Part shown: positions 1 to 9,179 of the stretch, piece by piece | How positions within the stretch are numbered: position 1 is the stretch's first letter | Layout of the letters: each line of letters begins with the position of its first letter | From: Microglena sp. YARC | Lineage: Eukaryota > Chlorophyta > Chlorophyceae > Chlamydomonadales > Chlamydomonadaceae | Direction: 5' to 3' | Assembly: GCA_022414725.1 (NCBI GenBank) | Contig: CM039463.1 | Coordinates: 81,883,654 to 81,947,653 of the forward strand | Length of the DNA: 64,000 nt | The notes under the pieces: generated by a model | The model's database searches: none | What the model saw: only the letters and a program-made list of their open reading frames with translations | What the model was told of the DNA's origin: nothing | Translations under genes and position numbers: made by a program

Positions 1-643
1 ATACTCAGCTGAAGAATCCTTGCAAGTGAGCCTTGTGCACCATATCAACATTCTCATCACGCATGGCTCGTACGAACTGGAAAACCCAGAGGCATCTGCA
101 CACAGGCCATGAAACTTAGTTCAATGCACAGTTTTGTTTTTTTTAATCATGAGGCGACATATTTGGCTGAAGAGTCCACGTTAGTGAGCCTTGTGCACCT
201 TCTCACCATTCTCATCGTGCATGGCTCGTATGAACTTGAAAACCAGATAGAGGCATCTACACAGGCCATGGAAGTTAGTTTAATGCACAGCTTTGTTATT
301 TTGAATCATGAGGTTGCATGAGGCAACATATTTGGCTGAAGAATCCTTGCAAGTGAGCCTTGTGCACCATCTCACCATTCTCATCGCACATGGCTTGTAT
401 GAACTGGAAAACCCAGATAGAGGCATCTGCACACAGGCCATGGCAAATAGGTGTGGGGCAATACATACGCACATACATAGCCCTCACCACATGCAAATGC
501 ACATACCAAAATGAGCACTTCCGTACACACAAGTGCAAGCTGAATGCACATGCACAGATGCATTAACAGGAAAATCCAGATAGAGACATCTGCGCACGGG
601 CCATGGCAAATAGGTGTGGGGCAATACATACGCACATACATAG
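1..643. repeat. Tandem repeat, about 165 bp, three copies plus a partial
   Basis: Three diverged copies start near positions 1, 157 and 328. Each contains GCTGAAGAATCC-like sequence, GTGAGCCTTGTGCACC, a stretch on a GAACTGGAAAACCCAGA core and CAGGCCATG. A fourth partial copy lies at about 570-643, followed by a CA-rich tract to 700. Short overlapping frames are open on both strands, but none shows a domain or consistent splice sites. The left edge is cut by the window. Confidence 0.75.
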
Positions 644-852
644 CTCCCATCGCATGCACCTGCACACACACCTGCACACACACCAGCACACACACCAGCA
701 CATATGTTTGCGTGAGCACTTCCTTCCATGCATGTGCAGGCTGAATCCACGCACACAGATTAATGAACTGGAAAATCCCCATCCATCCACCCCCATCCAC
801 CCCCAGATGAATGAACTGGAAAATCCCCACCCATCCACACCCATCCACCCAC

Positions 853-1098
853 ATAAGGCAAGCTTCTTGTTTTGGATGGCCTCAATGTTCACTTGCCGGC
901 CAACAGGCTCCAAAAGAGTCCATAGATTCTTTAGGGCCCATAGGGTCACCCCCCACAACCACCCCCCACAACCACACAAACACACCACCATACCCCAACC
1001 TCACCCACCTATGGCAAGCTTCTTGTTTTGGATGGACTCAATGTTCACCCGCCGCCCAACGGGCTCCAAAAGGGGCCAAAGGTTCTGGACACCCATGA
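853..1098. repeat. Direct repeat, two copies about 158 bp apart
   Basis: The sequence around GGCAAGCTTCTTGTTTTGGA, followed by CAATGTTCAC and GGCTCCAAAAG, occurs at about 855 and again at about 1013. The spacer is a C- and A-rich tract. No gene is evident between 643 and 1160. Confidence 0.65.
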
Positions 1099-1164
1099 GT
1101 GGCTTGAGACAAAGAAGGAAGGAAAGAAAAGTATAAGAGTCTGAACTCCTCAATCACAAGCCCG

Positions 1165-1555
1165 CTGTTGCCAACGTTGCCAATGCTGTTGCCAATACTG
1201 TAAGCAACGCTTCCAAACGCTGTTGCCAACGCTGCCAACGCTGTTGTCAATGCTGTTGCCAATGCTGTTGCCAACGCTGCTATCGCTGTTGCCAACGCTG
1301 CTGACGCTGCTGCCAACGCTGCCAACACTGTTGTCAATGCTGTTGTCAATGCTGTTGCCAATGCTGTTGCCAACGCTTCCAACGCTGTTGCCAACGCTAC
1401 TATTGCTGTTGCCAACGCTGCTAACGCTGCTGCCAACGCTTCCAACACTGTTGTCAATGCTGTGGCCAATGCTGTTGTCAACGCTGTTGCCAATGCTGCT
1501 GCCAACACTTCTTACGCTATTGCCAACGCTGCTAACGCTGCTGCCAACGCCAAAA
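1165..1555. repeat. Minisatellite of GCTGTTGCCAAC-type trinucleotide-multiple units
   Basis: About 390 bp of interspersed GTTGCCAAC, GCTGCTAAC, GTTGTCAAT and GCTGCC words. The unit length is a multiple of three, so several frames stay open on both strands (for example Ala/Thr-rich or Ser/Val/Gly/Asn-rich minus-strand readings). Simultaneous openness of alternative frames is what a short repeat produces, so I do not call a gene. Confidence 0.8.
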
Positions 1556-1725
1556 GCTGAACGGGCTGACCTCCTTGATCCAAAGCCCCTGTTGTCAAGT
1601 TTGTGTTGGGTGGTTTGATTTTGAGTCGCTGCTGCCAACACCAAAAGCTCAACGGGCTGACCTCCTTGATCCCAAGCCCCAGTTGTCATTTTGTGTTGGG
1701 TGGGTTGATTTTGTGTCTTAGTCAG
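1548..1725. repeat. Two-copy tandem repeat, about 85 bp
   Basis: A unit with CCAAAAGCTGAACGGGCTGA, CCTCCTTGATCC, GTTGTCA and TTTGTGTTGGGTGG occurs twice in tandem. It abuts the preceding minisatellite and shares its CTGCTGCCAAC word, so it probably grew from it. From 1726 to 1994 I see only a GT/G-rich tract at about 1894-1930 and no gene. Confidence 0.75.
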
Positions 1726-1993
1726 GCCAGTGTTGACGCAAGACAATCACTGTTTCTTGTTTGGACTACCCATGGCAGCTTCTATTCAGCTCCATTCCCC
1801 AGCCATCGGGTCAAGCCCAAAGCTATCAGTTTCATTGGAATGCCGGTCATGTCAGCTTTCAGACACACTAGCTAGCTGGTAGTGGGAAAACAAGCTGTGT
1901 GTGTGTGTGGGGGGGGGGGGGGGGGTCTGTGTGGGGGGAAAGGATGAATTCCAAGTTCATTGGAGGAGCCCCCATTAAAGTTGTAAGTCGGGC

Positions 1994-2191
1994 CATAGAT
2001 TTTCTTTTCAGCTTCAAGCAGCAGCTTCTAGGCAGCCCCCCCTGACTAGCTATTCAGCCAAACTGAATGCAACCTAGTGCACCTTGAAGCTGACACAATC
2101 AGCTGTCCATAATTGTTGAAATATATGTGATTTGCTCAGTGGCTGGCTCCAGGAGCTGTCAAGAAGCTACTGCTCGCAGCCGAAAAGAAAA
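1994..2191. mobile_element. MITE-like element with terminal inverted repeats
   Basis: The left end reads CATAGATTTTCTTTTCAGCT then CAAGCAGCAGCTTCTAGGCA. The right end is the imperfect reverse complement (AGAAGCTACTGCTCGCAGC then CGAAAAGAAAAGCTGTG). The interior has the family's GAAGCTGAC...ATCAGCTGTCCA and GTGGCTGGCTC blocks. There is no coding capacity. At least ten further full or half copies lie in this window. No clear target-site duplication was found here. Confidence 0.7.
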
Positions 2192-2649
2192 GCTGTGAAC
2201 CTAACCAAGCATTAGGTACAGCTGATACACCATGTCTCCACCACCACCACCACCAACAACAACAACTGTAGTACCCCCAACGCTCAGGCCAAACAAGCTT
2301 CAAGCTGAGCCTTTAATGCAGACACAGGTGTTGCTCATCAGCCCCACCACTCACCCCCACCACCACCAAGTCCCCAATGAACCTAACCAAAACCAACCTA
2401 ACCAACCAACCTGGGGGTCAAGGTCAGCTACGCGGCATCAGGGCGAGCGGAAGGGAGGTCGATGGGCAGCAATAGGTGATCTCGAAACATGCACGAGGAG
2501 TTTATGGCGAGAGGGGGAGAGGGCACAATGAAAAATGAGGTGCGCACGTTGGCGGAAGATGCTGTTGGTCCGCACTTGGTGACGTGGCGCAGATTTTCAC
2601 ACTGCACATCGATTTGTCCTTTGCTGGTCCGTTGCTCCGTGGGCCAACT
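2192..2649. other. Gene-poor stretch, CCA-rich then unassigned
   Basis: A (CCA)n-like tract at 2230-2265 is followed by CAACC/AACCAACC-rich sequence to 2410. A plus-strand frame from 2489 is open for 74 codons and has a GTGCGC donor-like site after codon 17, but no partner exon was found. No gene is called. Confidence 0.4.
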
Positions 2650-3140
2650 TTCCCACACCTGGAAAACTGCCCCTGATCAGGTCCCCCCCTGGGTCCTAGC
2701 AGTACAATCCTAGACCCTCTACCCTCTGGACCTTACAACTTGTCCACGCCTGGAAAACTGCCCTGTACCAGGTACCCCCCTGTGTCTGGCAGTACAATCC
2801 TTCCCTAGACCAGCCCAGGCCGTTAAACTTTTTCCACACCTGGAAAACTGCCCCTGAGCATGTCCCCCGCCTGCGTCCAAGCAGTACAATCCTAGTCCCT
2901 CTGCCCTCTGGACCTTCCAACTTGTCCACACCCGGAAACCTGCCCAGGCCCAGATACCCTCCCTGGATCCTAGCAGTGCAATCCTAGACCCTCTACCCTC
3001 TGGACCTTACAACTTGTCCACACCTGGAAAACTGCCCCGGACCAGGTACCCCCGCTGGGTCCTGGCAGTACTATCCTTCCCTAGACCTGCCCAGACCGTT
3101 AAACTTTCCCACAACTGGAAAACTGCCCCGGGCCAGGCCA
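2650..3140. repeat. Minisatellite, about 91-bp unit, about six copies
   Basis: Units recur at about 2653, 2743, 2830, 2925, 3015 and 3110. Each has CCACACCTGGAAAACTGCC, a C-rich AGGTACCCCCCTG-like tract, a GCAGTACAATCCT word, and CTAGACC alternating between CTCTACCCTCTGGACC and CAGCCCAGGCCGTTAAAC. Alternate units resemble each other more than neighbours do, which suggests a two-unit higher-order repeat. Confidence 0.8.
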
Positions 3141-3255
3141 CCCCCTGATACCATGGCAGGGTTATTGTATGCCCAGGTTCAAAAAAATGGAAAATGGAAA
3201 ACAATGAAAGAAAAAAATGTGATTTGTTCGAGTTAACATTTCCTGGTAATAATTA

Positions 3256-3330
3256 TTTTACTGCCGAAGACGGCGAGCAGCCAAATTGCTGGCTGAAGCT
3301 ATGTTACCAAGTTCAAGTTCAAGTATGCCC
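3256..3330 (+). mobile_element. Retroposon 3'-end fragment with AAGTTC tail
   Basis: CGAAGACGGCGAGCAGCC, then TTGCTGGCTGAAGC, then ATGTTACCAAGTTCAAGTTC. The same ordered blocks recur at 4318, about 6200-6310 (reverse), 16105-16195 (reverse), 17560-17650 (reverse), 48250-48315 and in every 2.35-kb satellite unit. A variable short-repeat tail (AAGTTC in some copies, AATCC in others) after a conserved 3' block is typical of LINE- or SINE-type retroposition. No reverse transcriptase is visible nearby. Confidence 0.5.
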
Positions 3331-4934
3331 AGGTTCTAGTCTCAGGTGTGAAGATAGGAGGTCTGGATTTCCCCCCCCTCCCATGTACAGCTCCAGAAGG
3401 AATATTCCAATGCACTCGTTTGTTCATGTGCCGAAGTCTTCTCGCTGCCAGCATTCAGCGATCCATCTAACCGTGTACAATCGATACGCCTGAATGCTAA
3501 TGCACCACTTCCTTCAGGCCTGGGTAACGTGGTTCTAGCCATTTAGGCTGCTCACTATGTTCGCACAAGCCCTAGACTGAGAGGATTTTGTTGATGTGAC
3601 AGCCAGAAGTATTCCTACAGAAAGAAGTAGGCGCCCTTGGCACTTACACAGTGATTTTTGAAGGATTTTGGCCTCAACTTTAATGATCGACCGTGCTTGA
3701 TGTCTAGGTCTGGGGTTCGAGGAGATGAAAACATTAACAATCGATCTACACGATTTTGCTTACATTCTAGCTCAAACAATCAGCTCGCGTATCAGTCTCA
3801 TCAAGGGTTCAGGGGTTGAGCCATAAGGGTTTTTAATCCACCTGAGTTAGGGGAAGTTACATTTATGGTAGGGACAGGCCCTCCAGTACCTGAATAGCCA
3901 AAGGGCTGAATCGAATAATAAAATACATGACTTAACAAATACCACATTGCCTAAGGCGGTGGCCTACCGATTTCTGAAAAGCCAAAGGGTTGGCCTGGAC
4001 TTGAATTCAAATAATAACTAAATATGTCAATCAGAGGCGGTGGCCTATCCACCAGGGTGCTCCAGGAGGACCCCCAGCTCTGCTGCCTGAGACGTAACCA
4101 ATTGTATAGCCTGTGTCCTGTGACGCAACGGACCCTTCCTTCTGGTCAATGGACCCTCCCCACGTTGCGTTCTGGGACGCAATCAACCCCTCGACGTTGC
4201 GCCCGCGACGAAGGACACAGCGTCCTGAACAACCCTGCTATCAACTAGAACCTGACATGCACAACTCTTTAAACTGTTAAAACCTCTCAGTGAGTGTGCT
4301 CCCTGGTTTCCGTGGGTACATCAAAGGGGGAGTTGGAATTGGCCTACAGTGAGCAGCCCAGAGTTGGCTGAAGAACCGTGTAACAATCCGAAGTAAGAAC
4401 TTATCCCAACCTCAGCCAAATCTGACCGAATGTTTGGGTGTAGCACTGTGGCTGGCTCAGGAAGCTGCCTAGAAGCTGCTAAGGAAAACATAGTAGAAGA
4501 GCCCTGGCAACAACTCATCCTGGAGCCAGGAGGGTCCTAACAGCCTAACTGCTGTAACATATCAATATCCTTGATTTGACTGGCTCAAGGAGCTGCCTAG
4601 AAGCTGCTAAGGAAAACCGAAAGGAAAAGCCCCGGCAACAACTGATCCTTGACGAAGGAGGGCCCTAACAGCTTAACTGCTGTGTTGACCTTGACAAGTC
4701 GTTATATAAACTGTTGGAGTAGAGACCTGGACATGTAAAAAATCAGTCTGAGTTCGAACCCTGTCAAACTCCCTGGTTTCCATAAATGTCGCACGGGGGA
4801 AAGTATTGTATTCTGCTAACAGTTCGATGCCGAATCGCTGGCGCATAGAACCTTGCAGAAATTCTTCTTGACTGCTGTGAAAGCTTAAGTTCCCTGATTC
4901 TGTTAATCCCATCCGTATCAGCTCTTAACCACTG
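3331..4934. other. Gene-free stretch with short dispersed repeats
   Basis: No supported gene. It holds a roughly 90-bp duplicated block around GGCGGTGGCCTA and AGCCAAAGGG (3895-4050); the retroposon 3' block at 4318-4380; and right-hand MITE halves at about 4437-4490 and 4577-4640, each with GGCTC, AGGAAGCTGCCTAGAAGCTG and then AAGGAAAA. The MITE halves lie in a duplicated segment ending in GGAGGGYCCTAACAGC. Confidence 0.5.
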
Positions 4935-5035
4935 ATTCTTCTTGGGGCTACAAGTAGCAGCTTCTTGACAGCCCCCTTTCCCTACCCTTGGGCCTAATCT
5001 GAAGCTCGCTTGTGTGTCTGAAAGCTAAAATGACG
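4935..5035 (+). mobile_element. MITE-like element, left half
   Basis: TTCTTGGGGCTACAAGTAGC, AGCAGCTTCTTGACAGCC, then the family interior TTGGGCCTAATCTGAAGC and GTGTCTGAAAGC. The right half is missing and the sequence runs into another dispersed element at 5040-5135. That element is an inverted relative of 11634-11745 (GTTTAGCCAGACCCA and CCAGTGCAACGCGCTGCCCC). Confidence 0.5.
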
Positions 5036-5159
5036 ACACTTGGGTCTGGCTAAACTAGCAAAAAATGCCCCCCTTAACCCCCCGAGCTCCACGGGGGGCA
5101 GCGCGTTGCACTGGGGTTGCACCGAGTTGCTAAATGTGCGACACGTGGCACACAAAAAT

Positions 5160-5590
5160 AGTGCATGTCTCCCCTCCTTGTCCCAAACAGTGGATTCTCA
5201 TTCCCAGGGCTTGTCCAGTTCTCATCCTCATCCACAACAGCTCAATTGATGCTCGATGCAGATACTCTACTACAGACTGTGGGGGTTGTAGGGGGAAGGT
5301 CAGCCGGCCTGGGCCTGCAATCTAGCTATTGCTTGACCACCCCCCTTGCCCCAAATAGTGGATTCTCGTTCCCAGGGCGTGTCCAGTTCTCATCCTCATC
5401 CACAACAGCTCAAAAGATGCTCGATGCAGAAACTCTACTGCAGACTATGGGGGTTGTAGGGGGAAGGTCAGCCTGGGCCTGCAATCTAGCTATCGCTTGA
5501 CCACCCCCCTTGCCCCAAATAGTGGATTCTCATTCCCAGGACTTGTCCAGTTCTCATCCTCATCCAGAACAGCTCGAAACATGCTTGAAG
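5160..5590 (-). repeat. Triplicated 3' end of a coding exon, about 166-bp unit
   Basis: Landmark GCCCCAAATAGTGGATTCTC recurs at about 5178, 5346 and 5510 (steps 168 and 164). The rightmost unit is the C-terminal coding end of the minus-strand exon at 5490-6048. The two leftward units lie past its stop codon and carry an in-frame TGA where the coding unit has CGA. They therefore look like non-coding duplications of the gene's 3' end. Confidence 0.65.
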
Positions 5591-6048
5591 CTCTTACTAC
5601 ACTGAGGGGGGTAGCAGGGGAAGGGGAACCGACACATGCCGAGGGGGATGACGGCAACATCATCTGTGCTGAACTACACTGTGAACTTCGCACTGATCTT
5701 AGCTCTGGTGAGCGTGTCGGGGACGACATGAACACAGATATTGTCTGCTGCCCCCCTGTGGGGGCCACGTCCAAGGCAAGCTTTCTACCCTGGCCTTGGG
5801 GAGGGGAGTTCACCAGGTCAGCGCCAATACTGCCCTGCCCAGACCCAAGTGACAGCTCTGCATGTGAGTGTTCGTCCTCTAAGTGGCCGACGCCATTGGG
5901 GGTGTACACCCGAGCAGTAGCAGAGGTCAGTTGTGTGACACGGCCTTGGATGCTGGATAGGGCGGTAAGCAGCTGGGCATGGGAGGTTGCAAGTTGGTTG
6001 ATGTCTGTAACATGGTCTGCTGCAATTTTCTGCAACTCTGCCTCCAAC
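5490..6048 (-). CDS. C-terminal exon of an unrecognised coiled-coil, Ser-rich protein (partial)
   Basis: The minus-strand frame is open from a good 3' splice site (pyrimidine-rich tract ending TGTATCAG, AG at 6049-6050) to a TAG at 5490. The first codon after the junction is TTG at 6047, so the true start lies in upstream exons further right, which I could not find. The 185 residues begin with an amphipathic helix rich in E, Q, L and A (about residues 1-45, likely coiled coil). A Ser/Pro-rich linker follows, then an acidic tail with DEDENW. I do not recognise the family. Coding is supported by non-repetitive composition across most of the exon and by the acceptor; the triplicated 3' end is the odd feature. 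It could also be a chance open frame. Confidence 0.45.
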
Positions 6049-6089
6049 CTGATACACAGAAGAGCAGAGCTTCATTTCAAAATTGAAGT

Positions 6090-6165
6090 TAAGGTTGAAG
6101 TTCAAGTTCAAAAATGCAAATCTCAGTCCAAGTTCAAGTTTAAGTTCAAAATTACAAAGGAGGTT
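6090..6165. repeat. AAGTTC-type simple repeat
   Basis: Interrupted runs of GTTCAAGTTC and AAGTTTAAGTTC upstream of the minus-strand exon. The same hexamer forms the tail of the retroposon 3' ends in this window, so this may be a retroposon tail or an insertion target. Confidence 0.5.
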
Positions 6166-6199
6166 TCGTTTTACAGTTGTTTACCTTGCATATTTTGAT

Positions 6200-6310
6200 C
6201 CATCTCTTGGATTGGATTGGATTGTTACATGGTTTTCAGCCGACTCTGTACTGCTCACCGTCTTCCAATTCTAAGCTCCCCCTTGCGATACCCATAGAAA
6301 CCAGGGAGCA
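6200..6310 (-). mobile_element. Retroposon 3'-end copy with AATCC-type tail
   Basis: Read on the minus strand: GGGTATCGCAAGGGGGAGC, GGAAGACGGTGAGCAG, GAGTCGGCTGAAA, ACCATGTAACAATCC, then CAATC repeats. It matches the family at 16105-16195 and 4318-4380 block for block but has a different tail repeat. Confidence 0.5.
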
Positions 6311-6369
6311 TAATAAGCGGATCCATATTTTTGAGGCTGGAAGTCCTGGCCATGTGAGCAATTGCCCTA

Positions 6370-6725
6370 CTTTCTTTTTTTGTTATGATTACATGGCTGA
6401 TATATGCTTGTTACATATGGTTGTTTGTTTGTTATGATTACCGGTATATAGCTGATATGCGTTTCTTATATACGCTTGTTCCGTGATGCATCTGTTATAT
6501 ACGTCTCTTATGTGCATTTGTTATTTATGTTTGTTTTTATTACATGGCCGATATAGGTTTGTTATATACATTTGCTCTGTTAGACATCTGTTTTATACGT
6601 CTGCTATATATGTTTGTTTGTAATGATTAAATGGCTGATATACGTGTGTTGTGTACGTTTGTTCCGTTATTCGTCTGTCATATACGTTTGTTATCTATGT
6701 TTTTTTGTTTTGATTACATGGCTTA
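6370..6725. repeat. T/A-rich tandem repeat, about 115-bp unit, three copies
   Basis: Units combine TTATGATTACATGGCTGATA, ATACGTTTGTT, a CTGTTATATACGTCT word and TATGTTTGTTT. Overlapping short open frames follow the repeat and are not called. Confidence 0.65.
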
Positions 6726-6732
6726 TATCAGA

Positions 6733-6940
6733 GCCCCTTTCAGTGATAAACATTGGTCTAGTGGTAGACCAAATCACTTTGAGGATGAAGAGTGGGGGGT
6801 TCGATCCCTCCTTCGGTCGCTCTTGGCGTTGCAGGTCGTTGTCAACAGCGATGGTAACTTGTCCAGTTGAGGTAGAAGACCGCTGCCTACCCGCGTACGA
6901 CGGGCTCCCTTAACACCACACCCCACCAGGCGTTATCAGT
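6733..6940 (+). mobile_element. tRNA-derived SINE, copy 1
   Basis: A pol III A-box-like segment (TTGGTCTAGTGGTAGACC) at about 6753 and a B box GGTTCGATCCC at about 6799 are followed by a conserved non-tRNA body. The body has GCTCTTGGCGTTGCAGGTCG, CTTGTCCAGTTGAGGTAGAA, GGGCTCCCTTAACACC and CCCCACCAGGCGTTAT. Two more copies are at 7297-7498 (reverse) and 17295-17486. The tRNA-like head does not close into an acceptor stem, so a functional tRNA gene is unlikely. Confidence 0.7.
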
Positions 6941-6949
6941 ACCTTTGTT

Positions 6950-7200
6950 TGCTTATATCAGGCCTTCCAGCTTGGAGGCTTGTACACATTCAGGCTGGAA
7001 GGACTGACGAATGTCAGTGCTGTTTGTTTGTTTTGATTACATGGTATAAAAGCCTCCAAGCTGGCAGGCCTGGTGAATGTCAGTCTGTTTTTTTTTTTTT
7101 TATAACATGTTGTATAAGCCTTCAAGCTGGCAGGCCTGGTGAATGTCAATGTGGTTTGTTTGGTTTTATAACGTGGTATGTAAGCCTTCAGGCTGCTCAC
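6950..7200. repeat. Tandem repeat, about 65 bp, four copies
   Basis: Repeated TTCAAGCTGGCAGGCCTGG, TGAATGTCAGT and TTTGTTTTGATTACATGG words between two oppositely oriented SINE copies. No gene. Confidence 0.7.
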
Positions 7201-7296
7201 CGTCTTATGGCAGACTAAACATGGGTAGTGTAAACTCTTCTAGACCATCCTCTTGTTTACAGAATGTTATCACACAGTTGCAAAAAAGGTAATTAT

Positions 7297-7498
7297 AACG
7301 CCTGGTGGGGCGTGGTGTTAAGGGACCCGTCGTACGCGGGTAGAGAGCGGTCTTCTACCTCAACTGGACAAGCTACCATCGCGGTTGACAACGACTTGCA
7401 ACGCTAAGAGGGACCATAGGGGGAATCGAACCCCCGACCCTCCATCCTCAAAGCGATTTGGTGTACCACTAGACCAATTGATTCGCTGAAAGGGGTAA
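7297..7498 (-). mobile_element. tRNA-derived SINE, copy 2 (inverted relative to copy 1)
   Basis: On the minus strand it begins CCCCTTTCAGCGAAT, then TTGGTCTAGTGGTACACC, a B box GGTTCGATTCC, and the same body down to CCCCACCAGGCGTTAT. Copies 1 and 2 are about 360 bp apart in inverted orientation, so the transcript of this interval could fold into a long hairpin. From 7499 to 7885 I see no gene, only a degenerate GCCTTCAGGCTG / GTAAACATGGG dispersed repeat at 7735-7780. Confidence 0.7.
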
Positions 7499-7885
7499 GG
7501 CAGTTGAAGGACATGTGCAGGTTGAGTGTCAGTGTTAATGCATCTGTCACACTCTCCTCCAGTGTGTACATTGTGTGTACATCCCACTGTTGCAAGCCTT
7601 GTACATCCTTATGTTGCACGCCTAGTACATTATAAATGCTGTTGCACATGTCCCTATTATTTCCATTCTATTTCCCACTGCTTAGCTACTGCAAGATAGG
7701 TTTATTTTTGTTTGTTTTTTATCACATGCTCTACCAGCCTTCAGGCTGTGGGAGGAGTAAACATGGGAAGTCTACACACAACTACAGGATGCAATCAGAT
7801 GAGTTAAGATAGGACATGACAACAGAGCAGACAGCTATCATGGTGACCGAATTATTTTCGTGTATTCTTTGCCCTGGTCTGTTTG

Positions 7886-8098
7886 TCATTCCAAATGGAG
7901 ATATTTCTCAATTTCAAGCACAAACCTGTCATGTCTCTGTTGGAGGCGTGCCTCGGACTCCAGTATGCTTTTCACCTTCTTATCCTGCTGCTCTAACCTA
8001 GTCTTCAAAGTCTCGAGAGCTTTTATAGCTTCCAGCTCCCGCAGGACCTGGTCTGTGCCTTTCTCTTTCACGTCATCAGCGCTGTAGCAAGCTCCCAT
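7886..8098 (-). CDS. Small N-terminally acylated-type coiled-coil protein, 70 aa
   Basis: The protein begins MGACYSADD. Gly2 followed by small residues and Cys4 is the pattern recognised for N-myristoylation plus palmitoylation, which would anchor the protein to a membrane. Residues about 15-68 are a continuous charged helix (RELEAIKALETLKTRLEQQ and onward) with heptad-like hydrophobic spacing, ending in YLHLE and a TGA. The frame is open further upstream to an ATG at 8224. I chose the inner ATG because the N-terminus after it fits an acylation signal, while the 42 upstream residues look like untranslated sequence. It is transcribed divergently from the EFCAB10-like gene, 680 bp away. I do not recognise a named family; a ciliary or membrane-scaffold role would be a guess from the neighbour. 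Confidence 0.6.
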   Translation of the reverse strand: MGACYSADDVKEKGTDQVLRELEAIKALETLKTRLEQQDKKVKSILESEARLQQRHDRFVLEIEKYLHLE

Positions 8099-8778
8099 TG
8101 CCGGTCGTTGCGCTGCTGCTATATCCCGCCCAGACCAAAATAGAAGGGCGCGTGCTGGTGAGGTACTTGGGTGCAAGTCGAAGTGTATTATTCGTTCACA
8201 CTGGGTCGCGTTGGCATGGGGCAAGGAGAGAAGATTGGAGTGCGCCGATGGGAATCAACTCGTAGGCTCGAGGGTTGTACTGGATAATTACTAGCAGGAA
8301 AAGCGACGACACAATGCGAAGAGGAGCGAGTTGGATAAGAAAGTGGTGCACGCTGAGGAGGAAAGAGTTAACCGCTCCTTGTCCCAACCTCGGAAATAGC
8401 TGGGCAGGCGGAGGGCGGAGGGCTGGTAGGCACAGTGTAGGCAGGCATCAGGCAGCTGCCGAGTGCAGAGCTGTCAGGAGGACCGCAACCGAAATTGCGT
8501 TTGAATCAAAACGGTACAACAGTACATCGTGTGGGTTGTGAGACGAACAAGCCCAATTCTAAGGTACGCTACAATGTGTCTGGGAGTTTCGCTTTTGTCA
8601 TCGACGCTGCCTTGATCTCTCAGTATTGGCAATAAATATAGGCCTTCAAATTAGGCCGGGCTTTAAATTGTTATAACCGAACTGCCTCCGCACTGTTCCA
8701 CAAAGCGCGAAGTCCACTCTTGCTCATCGCGCTTCACCAAAAACAAGCCGCACTATCCCTTGGCAAAGTGATTGAGAG
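8099..8778. promoter_or_regulatory. Shared intergenic region of two divergent genes
   Basis: A 680-bp, non-repetitive interval separates the start codons of the minus-strand acylated protein and the plus-strand EFCAB10-like gene. This is one of the few repeat-free stretches in the first 23 kb and it must contain both promoters. I see no clear TATA box close to either start. Confidence 0.5.
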
Positions 8779-9148
8779 ATGGAGCAAGACCCACGGAAAG
8801 CTGCGGAGGAGTACATGGAGAAGCACAAGGTTCCACAATTGCTAGAGGTACGAAAGTCCTCATGGGCGTCGGAGTTACTGATAGAGGGAGGCACAGCGCA
8901 ATATCGGGGGCAGAACTGCCTTCTGGGAACCAAGGCTACATCACAGGGTGGCATCATGCAGTGGGCGTTACATTTTGGGGACGTAGCCCCCAAAAGAAAT
9001 ACTAGGTGGTTAGAAGGGAAAAGTGGTGAAGTGGTCCCTGTAGTGCTCAGCCTAATGGGTAGGGTCTGTCCGGCTGTGCAGGTAACAGCAAAGCGAGCTT
9101 TTCGAGTAACGGTGGCGGGGGTTGGGGATACTGGTGGGGTTGTGTGTG

Positions 9149-9179
<31 letters not shown>

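Noticed and set aside
1038..1746. Ala/Thr/Leu-rich and Ser/Val/Gly/Asn-rich minus-strand ORFs
   Set aside because: Alternative frames of one trinucleotide-multiple repeat, with no unique sequence.
6751..6812. tRNA gene
   Set aside because: A and B boxes are present but the arms do not close, and the same head with a 130-bp body recurs elsewhere, which makes it a SINE.
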